From Thalassiosira profunda (taxonomy: Eukaryota > Bacillariophyta > Thalassiosirophyceae > Thalassiosirales > Thalassiosiraceae): a stretch of 16,597 nt of DNA. Below, piece by piece: positions 1 through 5,068 of this stretch. The first letter of the stretch is position 1. Every line of letters begins with the position of its first letter. Made by a program: the position numbers and the translations under genes. The notes below the pieces were generated by a model, which had not been told where the DNA came from, searched no databases, and saw only the letters and a program-made list of their open reading frames with translations. The DNA lies in NCBI GenBank assembly GCA_036939355.1, contig JALLAP010000494.1, positions 1 to 16,597 of the forward strand, in the 5' to 3' direction.

Positions 1-2
1 TT

Positions 3-521
3 CCAACGCCGAGAAATCAACTTCTCACATCAGCAATATTCGCAATATTCGGTGCCTCCATTGGACATCTGCTGGCAAAGATAATATCAGAGTCCCTGAA
101 GCGACATCCCATTCCGTGGGAGACTTTGATTTGCAATGCACTCTTTGGGATGCTGGCGCTTTCCTTGAATATCATGAAACTCAGCGATGCTTCTTGGGAA
201 GACTCGCTGCTACTGCGAGCATTTGCAATTAATTTCTGTGGGGCAGCCTCTTTATTTGCAAGACACGCATCCGACAACCGAAGGCTGTACACAACAAAGA
301 AGAGAAAGGGATTGCAACGAGCCATCGTCAATGTGACGGCCAACATCCTGTTTGCAACTCTGTTGTTCTGGATTGCATTTGAAATAGAGGAATGGGAAGA
401 GCCAGAAGACAAGAGACGAAGATGGGTCGTCAGAATCCAAAAGATTCTGGATAAGCGCAGAGGAAATGGTGATGTTCCAATCCAGAGCGAAGATATCCCA
501 ATCGACGGTGGTGAGGAGTGA
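3..521 (+). CDS. CrcB/FEX-like fluoride-channel family membrane protein, 3' part only
   Basis: The frame is open from the window edge (codon at 3) to TGA at 519-521, 172 residues, with no ATG before about residue 50, so the 5' end lies outside the window. It shows a glycine-spaced hydrophobic helix (FGASIGHLLAKII), then PWETLICNALFGMLALSL, then RAFAINFCGAASLFARH, then a last helix (IVNVTANILFATLLFWIAF), and a charged tail rich in E, K and R. The order and the elements 'P..TL..N..G' and 'F.G..S.F' recall CrcB/FEX proteins, which export fluoride across membranes; eukaryotic FEX is a fused two-domain protein, so this could be its C-terminal half. The usual TTFST-like phenylalanine box is degraded here, so it may be a structural rather than conducting half, or another four-helix membrane protein. 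It ends 50 bp from the end of the convergent RNase H gene. Confidence 0.5.
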   Translation, partial: PTPRNQLLTSAIFAIFGASIGHLLAKIISESLKRHPIPWETLICNALFGMLALSLNIMKLSDASWEDSLLLRAFAINFCGAASLFARHASDNRRLYTTKKRKGLQRAIVNVTANILFATLLFWIAFEIEEWEEPEDKRRRWVVRIQKILDKRRGNGDVPIQSEDIPIDGGEE

Positions 522-571
522 CCGCTTTCCAATGCAAAATCTATTTATGTCATACCCTGCATAAGGAAATA

Positions 572-1843
572 TCATGATACATCAAATCCCGACGAAGATT
601 TTGTGTCCATCGCTTCGTTGGCCAGCGCATCCGCCCGTGCATTTCGTGCCCTCTCAATGTGACTTGTCTGAAACGATGCAAACTCTTTTCGCATAGCCAC
701 TGCCTCGTCGTAATACTCCTTCAACGAGGGAGACTTGACCTGATACGTCCCCTCCACCTGCCGCAATATCAGCTGGCTGTCGCCCTGGACGACCACGTGC
801 TCCACCCCCAACGATCGCGCGCACTGCAGGCCGGTGATCAGCCCCATGTATTCCGCTTCGTTGTTGGTGTTTTCCTCTCCGAGATACTGCGAGCCGGACC
901 ACACCTCGGCGCCGTCATCGCCGTCGTAGAGGACCATGCCGGCCCCGGCCCTCCCGGGGTTACCCCGCGATCCGCCGTCGAAGCGCAGAACGTACGTCTT
1001 GTCGGGAGAGATCGTGGACGGAACTGCCGGGGGCGTGTCCACCAAGGGTGCGGGCGGATCAAAGCTGGCCCAGTCGCCGTCATCTCCCTCTTGAGATGGC
1101 GTTGTATCTTTCTCTTCCGGGAAGAACTCTGGGGCAGATTCGCTCTTCCCCTCCATCGCATTTCGCGCCAGCTGAATGGCCCTTTCGTTCCGGGTTTTGT
1201 CCACGTGCCTCATTTGGAACGATGCAAAGTCTTTGCTCAGCGCCGTTGCCTCTCCATAAAATTTCTTCAACGACAGTTTCTTCACCTGATACACCCCCGT
1301 CATTTGACGGTAGAGTAGCTCATTGTCTCCCTCAGCTGCAATTCGCTGCACTCCCAGAGACAGAGCAGACCGGAGACCAGTGATCAAACTGATGTATTCC
1401 ACCTCGTTCATAGTAGCCCCCTCGTACTGCTGATATCCCCACCATACCTCCGATCCATTGCTGTCCGAAAGAGTCATGCCCACACCGGCTGCTCCGGTAC
1501 TGCCCCGAGATCTGCCCGCAAAGCACAAGGTGCACTCCTCTTCGGGCGATATTCGACCAGGATCAGGTTTGGTTATCAGATCAGATGTTGCACGAGGAGA
1601 TGCACCGATCTGCGTTGCCATATGAGAGCCCGTGGCTGCGCTGGCTGAAAAGTATCGATGGCACTGGAAAGCGGCCCGGGACGGTGCATGTGAATGCATG
1701 CACCGTCGAAGTGGCGGCGAGGCTCTGGGCCGCGAGGCGCTGTTCGGCAAACGCAAAGGCCAGGTGCGGTGGCGGCGAGGCGCGCACGATCGGGCGGCCG
1801 AGAGCGAGAGGAACGCCATGATGTGGAGCGGCCGTCGATGCAT
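572..1843 (-). CDS. Tandem RNase H1-type protein, N-terminal domain degenerate
   Basis: A 423-residue protein with two type-1 RNase H domains. Domain 2 (about 283-412) has the full acidic set: D289 in RFDGGSRGNPG, E331 in NNEAEY, D355 in VQGDSQ and D405 in RADAL, so it should cut RNA in RNA-DNA hybrids. Domain 1 (about 104-230) is clearly homologous but has Ala at the first acid (A109, FAGRSRG) and Ile at the last (I223, RAIQL); E149 and D173 remain. It is therefore probably inactive and may bind hybrids. The first ~75 residues are rich in R, S, A and H with almost no acids, and a second Met (residue 9, position 1819) begins MAFLSLSAARSC; this looks like an organelle-targeting leader, probably mitochondrial (inference). 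An acidic linker (235-275) separates the domains. The gene is divergent from the Mtq2 gene. No intron is needed. Confidence 0.9.
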   Translation of the reverse strand: MHRRPLHIMAFLSLSAARSCAPRRHRTWPLRLPNSASRPRASPPLRRCMHSHAPSRAAFQCHRYFSASAATGSHMATQIGASPRATSDLITKPDPGRISPEEECTLCFAGRSRGSTGAAGVGMTLSDSNGSEVWWGYQQYEGATMNEVEYISLITGLRSALSLGVQRIAAEGDNELLYRQMTGVYQVKKLSLKKFYGEATALSKDFASFQMRHVDKTRNERAIQLARNAMEGKSESAPEFFPEEKDTTPSQEGDDGDWASFDPPAPLVDTPPAVPSTISPDKTYVLRFDGGSRGNPGRAGAGMVLYDGDDGAEVWSGSQYLGEENTNNEAEYMGLITGLQCARSLGVEHVVVQGDSQLILRQVEGTYQVKSPSLKEYYDEAVAMRKEFASFQTSHIERARNARADALANEAMDTKSSSGFDVS

Positions 1844-1983
1844 CGTTGTGCTCGGCGCTGCCTCAAAGAAGTAGTTGTGTGGGGATGATCTGTTCTCGCT
1901 TCAGAGCCGTCCAAAACCTCACTACAATACTCCACTCACCCCGCCCTCTCCCACCCATCACATCACGCCATCACCGCGACGCA
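1844..1983. promoter_or_regulatory. Shared divergent promoter region, RNase H / Mtq2
   Basis: These 140 bp separate the two divergent start codons (ATG at 1843 on the minus strand, ATG at 1984 on the plus strand), so both promoters and 5' leaders must lie here or overlap the first codons. The half next to the Mtq2 start (1915-1975) is a C/T- and CA-rich stretch typical of a compact 5' leader. No TATA box is evident. That it works as a bidirectional promoter is inferred from spacing alone. Confidence 0.45.
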
Positions 1984-2850
1984 ATGGCGGAGCACCACCC
2001 CCTCCGCACCCCCGACCAGGACCCCTCCACCGCCGCCTACGCCCAGCTCAACGCCGCGGCCGAGCGGCGCGCGAAGGACTGCCGGTCGGCGGCGATGCCG
2101 AGCCTCAAGCACCTGCGGATGCGAGATTACGACGTCGTGTACGAGCCGAGCGACGACACGTACTTGCTGATCGATGCCATTGGGGCGGATGTCGATGCAA
2201 TTGAGGATAAATGCAATGGGGAAGAGGGAGGGATGAAGCGATCGGATGTCAAGACCACGTTGGAGATTGGGTGCGGGACCGGCACCCCGACGGTGTATCT
2301 TGCAATGCGCCTACGAGAGAGCACTCGACAAGACGGAGGCGGACAATCGAACATTGCAAACGAGGACGGCGACGAAAGAACCGCAATACACTACGTGACG
2401 GATATCAACGCCGACGCCATTAGAATAGCGCAATCTACCGCGGAAGAGAATGGGATACCGGCATCCGATTTTCGGGCACATCAATGCGATCTGGCCTCCG
2501 ACCTCCTCGATCAATTAGAGGGCAAGGTGGATGTACTCATCTTTAACCCGCCCTACGTCCCCACTCCGGACGAGGAGGTGGGATCCTCCGGCATCGAGGC
2601 CAGCTGGGCTGGGGGCAAAGACGGGCGGGTCGTGCTGGACCGGGCGCTGCCCCAAATCGCGCGGCTGTTGGCGCATCCCCGCGGCGTGTCGTACGTGGTG
2701 ACGGTGGACGACAATTATCCCGAGCAAATTGCAAAGCAGATGGAGGAGAGGTACGGGATAAAGGTGGTGCCGTGGTTCCGACGAAGGGCGAGGAACGAGT
2801 TCTTGACCATCCTTAAGATGACGCCGACGAGGGCCTTCTCCGGGGAATGA
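1984..2850 (+). CDS. MTQ2: eRF1 glutamine methyltransferase catalytic subunit, Mtq2/N6AMT1 (HemK2) family
   Basis: A 288-residue class I SAM-dependent methyltransferase. The family in eukaryotes methylates the glutamine of the GGQ motif in release factor eRF1, working with the small zinc protein Trm112; some members are reported to act on other substrates. Visible motifs: VYEPSDDTYLLIDAI (52-66), the Mtq2/HemK2 entry signature; LEIGCGTGTPT (93-103), SAM-binding motif I; VTDINADAI (138-146), motif II; and the catalytic FNPPYVPTPDEE (187-198). The C-terminal block ending FRRRARNEFLTILKM is also typical. The frame is open 46 codons further upstream, but ATG 1984 follows a pyrimidine-rich leader and starts a plausible hydrophilic N-terminus, so it was chosen. 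The roughly 45-residue N-terminal extension and an acidic insert at 112-133 make it longer than the ~214-residue human protein. Confidence 0.93.
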   Translation: MAEHHPLRTPDQDPSTAAYAQLNAAAERRAKDCRSAAMPSLKHLRMRDYDVVYEPSDDTYLLIDAIGADVDAIEDKCNGEEGGMKRSDVKTTLEIGCGTGTPTVYLAMRLRESTRQDGGGQSNIANEDGDERTAIHYVTDINADAIRIAQSTAEENGIPASDFRAHQCDLASDLLDQLEGKVDVLIFNPPYVPTPDEEVGSSGIEASWAGGKDGRVVLDRALPQIARLLAHPRGVSYVVTVDDNYPEQIAKQMEERYGIKVVPWFRRRARNEFLTILKMTPTRAFSGE

Positions 2851-3046
2851 TCAGCTGGATAATGCTGTGGCTGGGGGGAGTGCAAACAGGGACAACTCTC
2901 TTCGGGCGTGGCGAATCAGGTGAGGTGGCTCCTTTACCTTTGTACGTTACGTACGCGAGAAATCTCTGACTTCACTTCTCTGCTGTCATTTTTTCGCAGT
3001 CGAGCCGCGCACAGGGGGAGCCCCCGCTGGTCGCTCCTCAGTCCTT
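2851..3046 (+). other. Mtq2 3' flank with an intron-like segment, up to the retroelement edge
   Basis: No gene was recognised in these 196 bp. They hold a well-formed intron-like stretch at 2920-2999 on the plus strand: CAG|GTGAGG at the start, a pyrimidine run and TTTTTTCGCAG at the end, 80 nt in all. A short frame from ATG 2862 is open to the donor. It could be a 3'-UTR intron of the Mtq2 transcript or the remains of another exon pair cut by the element. A perfect 13-nt palindrome centred on one T (GTACGTTACGTAC) lies at 2942-2954. Confidence 0.35.
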
Positions 3047-3241
3047 GACGCATAGCGACACAAACAGTCCTTGAGCGGGCCTGGGCCAGCCATCTCGAGT
3101 AGTGAGACATATGATATGTCACAATACTCCAAGGGGTTGGGCTCAAAACTTCGCACTAGAAGTAGAAGCTTTTGCCCAGGACGACCCCTCACCAGAGCCG
3201 AGCCAAAGTGAAGGCCCGGCCGAATAGGGTCGAAGAAACCC
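3047..3241 (-). repeat. Split direct repeat B2 (outer 3' end of the element)
   Basis: This 195-bp segment is a direct copy of 3616-3810; I see no difference between them by eye. Its outer edge (GACGCATAGCG at 3047) is the end of the element. It contains a perfect hairpin, GACATA-TGA-TATGTC, at 3106-3120. The host DNA just outside ends CAGTCCTT. Confidence 0.95.
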
Positions 3242-3385
3242 TGGTGAGGAGGATGTGTCGTCCTGGGCGCCAAATTAATCTATAAAGTATCCGTCGATGT
3301 CAAATTTGTACTCGTCTGGATGCTGTTGTAACTGATGCTCTTGCTCTTGCAAGTGTATGAAAGGATGAAAGGGTGGGGAAGGGGT
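3242..3385 (-). other. Unique 144-bp spacer between A2 and B2
   Basis: This segment occurs once in the window and parts A2 from B2. It is more AT-rich than the rest of the element. On the minus strand it holds a pyrimidine-rich stretch, then CACTTGCAAG, then a short frame ending HQLQQHPDEYKFDIDGYFID and a TAA stop. That looks like an intron end plus the last exon of a protein, perhaps captured host sequence, but it may equally be element 3' untranslated sequence. No family is recognised. Confidence 0.6.
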
Positions 3386-3614
3386 GTTGAAAAAGCTGAG
3401 AGATGGGCTGGTGCCTCGTCGATCGCCGCCTCGAAGGAGCCGAAGACCAATGCAGCTCTGCCAAGCCAAAGCAGAGTCTCGTTCGAGGCTCGAATTTCAA
3501 ATTCGAAATCCCGCCGCGTCGCAAATTGTATCTCCGCGAGATACGCCGTACTACGTACCTCCACGCCACGCGGCGGGAGGCGAGCGAGCTCAGGCCCTCC
3601 ACTCGGACCCACAA
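3386..3614 (-). repeat. Split direct repeat A2 (internal copy)
   Basis: This 229-bp segment is a direct copy of 10499-10727, apparently identical. It abuts B1 with one T (3615) between them. It holds a 17-nt perfect inverted repeat, TCGAATTT-C-AAATTCGA, at 3490-3506. Read on the minus strand it stays open in the same frame that leads into Gag at A1. Confidence 0.95.
3490..3506. repeat. 17-nt perfect inverted repeat inside A2 (second copy in A1)
   Basis: Eight-base arms TCGAATTT and AAATTCGA flank one C. The same site recurs in A1 at 10603-10619. It is a candidate recombinase-binding or RNA-hairpin site; the role is inferred. Confidence 0.6.
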
Positions 3615-3615
3615 T

Positions 3616-3810
3616 GACGCATAGCGACACAAACAGTCCTTGAGCGGGCCTGGGCCAGCCATCTCGAGTAGTGAGACATATGATATGTCACAATACTCCA
3701 AGGGGTTGGGCTCAAAACTTCGCACTAGAAGTAGAAGCTTTTGCCCAGGACGACCCCTCACCAGAGCCGAGCCAAAGTGAAGGCCCGGCCGAATAGGGTC
3801 GAAGAAACCC
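3616..3810 (-). repeat. Split direct repeat B1 (internal copy)
   Basis: A 195-bp direct copy of B2 (3047-3241). It lies 19 bp beyond the recombinase stop codon and joins A2 at 3615. The GACATA/TATGTC hairpin recurs here at 3675-3689. Confidence 0.95.
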
Positions 3811-3829
3811 ACTAATGATGCGGAAGGCG

Positions 3830-5068
3830 TCAGTTCCGTGGACGGAGCTGCTGCCGCAGAGACCCTTGTCGGCCAAAAACTAGCTTCAAGTGGGCTCGGC
3901 GGTGGTGGCTCCGTCCAGCGGCGGTGGACGCATCCTCGGCCGATCGCTCTCGACGAGCGGTCGGCACGTTGTAAAATATCTCGTTGTCCAGCATGCGGGT
4001 GCTGATGCCCCGAGAGAACTCCTTGATTTGCTTCTCGAGGTAGCTCAAGAATGCGTCGGAGTTCCAGCGGCACGTCAGCATGATGCTGTAGATGGGCACC
4101 TGGGGCTCGGCCAGGTACATTGCCATCGCTGCAGAGGCTCGGACGGAGTGGGTGCCCACGTCGTCGCTCGTGAAACCGAGCACGTCGGGGCCGAAGAAGT
4201 CGACGGCTCCGCGCAGGACCGAAATCATCTCTTTCGAGGTGATGTAGCCCCACTTGCTGATGTCGGCGTCGTAGTATCGGAAGAGCGTCCACTCGTCGCT
4301 GTAGCCTGGGTAGGAGCGGAGGCGCTGGATGGTGTGCTTCCAATGGATGATTGGGTTGAGCTCGTCGTCGCCGTTGGCGTCGGAGGTCACCGTCTCGTCC
4401 TTCAACTCGGACTTTTGCAGTCCAAAGTCGATGGAGACACTGTCGGGCTCGTCGGAATCGAGCATGTCGTGTGGTATCACGCGATTGCCGACGCGGAATA
4501 CCACGTCGCACGGTCGGAGCGGACGAGTCTTGCGCTCGGAAGAGCCGACGTGCAAGTACTCGCAGCTCCGTAGCGCGAAGAAGAATGCGGCGCACACGAG
4601 GTGGGCCTGGGCCACCGCGCGGGGCGTGGAAGCCATTCGTAAGATGTGACGGAAGACTGCAGGAGGCAATGCCTTCTGGTGCTTCGTCGCGGGGTCCAAT
4701 TTCTTGTACCCCTTTGTTTGCCTCTCTATGAAGAGGTGGGTTTTGCCTCGGCTGTCGAGGATGGGGCTCCGCCGACCGTCCTCCACAAAGGCCGCTGCCA
4801 CATTATCGATGGCCGTGCGTGCGGTGCTCCCTTGGACTGGGAGTCCTCGGCCTCGGGACCGAAGGTCGCCGCGTCGCACTGCATGCATGAAAGCACAGCA
4901 GACGCGAAGGACTTCGGATGCCGTGAGTCCTTCCAAATAGGGGTCGTCGAAGAGCTTGATGCGCTCGAGGAATTCCAGCCAGAGATCCCAGCTGCGATCT
5001 CGCTTATCGTGTGTTGACTGCACAACTCCCTGCTGCCGGGCCACTTCCGCGCCAGCGAGGCAATCCAT
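3830..5068 (-). CDS. Tyrosine recombinase (integrase) of the retroelement
   Basis: A 412-residue protein from ATG 5068 (MDCLAGAEVARQQGV). The catalytic set of tyrosine recombinases can be placed in order: R167 in FALRSCEYLHVG, H307 and R310 in GTHSVRASAAMAMYLA, W335 in the usual His/Trp position (TCRWNSDAF), and the nucleophile Y343 in FLSYLEKQI. The N-terminal part (about 15-130) fits a SAM-like core-binding domain. The enzyme should join the circular cDNA to the genome through a 3'-phosphotyrosine link. The first 343 nt overlap the 3' end of the RT gene in the -1 frame relative to it. The frame is open another 300 nt upstream to ATG 5368, but that part reads as an Arg/His/Gln-rich shadow of the RNase H domain, so ATG 5068, or frameshifting from RT, is more likely. 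The C-terminus after 370 is basic and of low complexity. Confidence 0.92.
   Translation of the reverse strand: MDCLAGAEVARQQGVVQSTHDKRDRSWDLWLEFLERIKLFDDPYLEGLTASEVLRVCCAFMHAVRRGDLRSRGRGLPVQGSTARTAIDNVAAAFVEDGRRSPILDSRGKTHLFIERQTKGYKKLDPATKHQKALPPAVFRHILRMASTPRAVAQAHLVCAAFFFALRSCEYLHVGSSERKTRPLRPCDVVFRVGNRVIPHDMLDSDEPDSVSIDFGLQKSELKDETVTSDANGDDELNPIIHWKHTIQRLRSYPGYSDEWTLFRYYDADISKWGYITSKEMISVLRGAVDFFGPDVLGFTSDDVGTHSVRASAAMAMYLAEPQVPIYSIMLTCRWNSDAFLSYLEKQIKEFSRGISTRMLDNEIFYNVPTARRERSAEDASTAAGRSHHRRAHLKLVFGRQGSLRQQLRPRN

Noticed and set aside
3300..4595. Minus-strand open frame (431 codons) in a different frame of the recombinase region
   Set aside because: Arg/His/Pro-rich shadow of the recombinase gene that runs on through B1 and A2; no motifs of its own.
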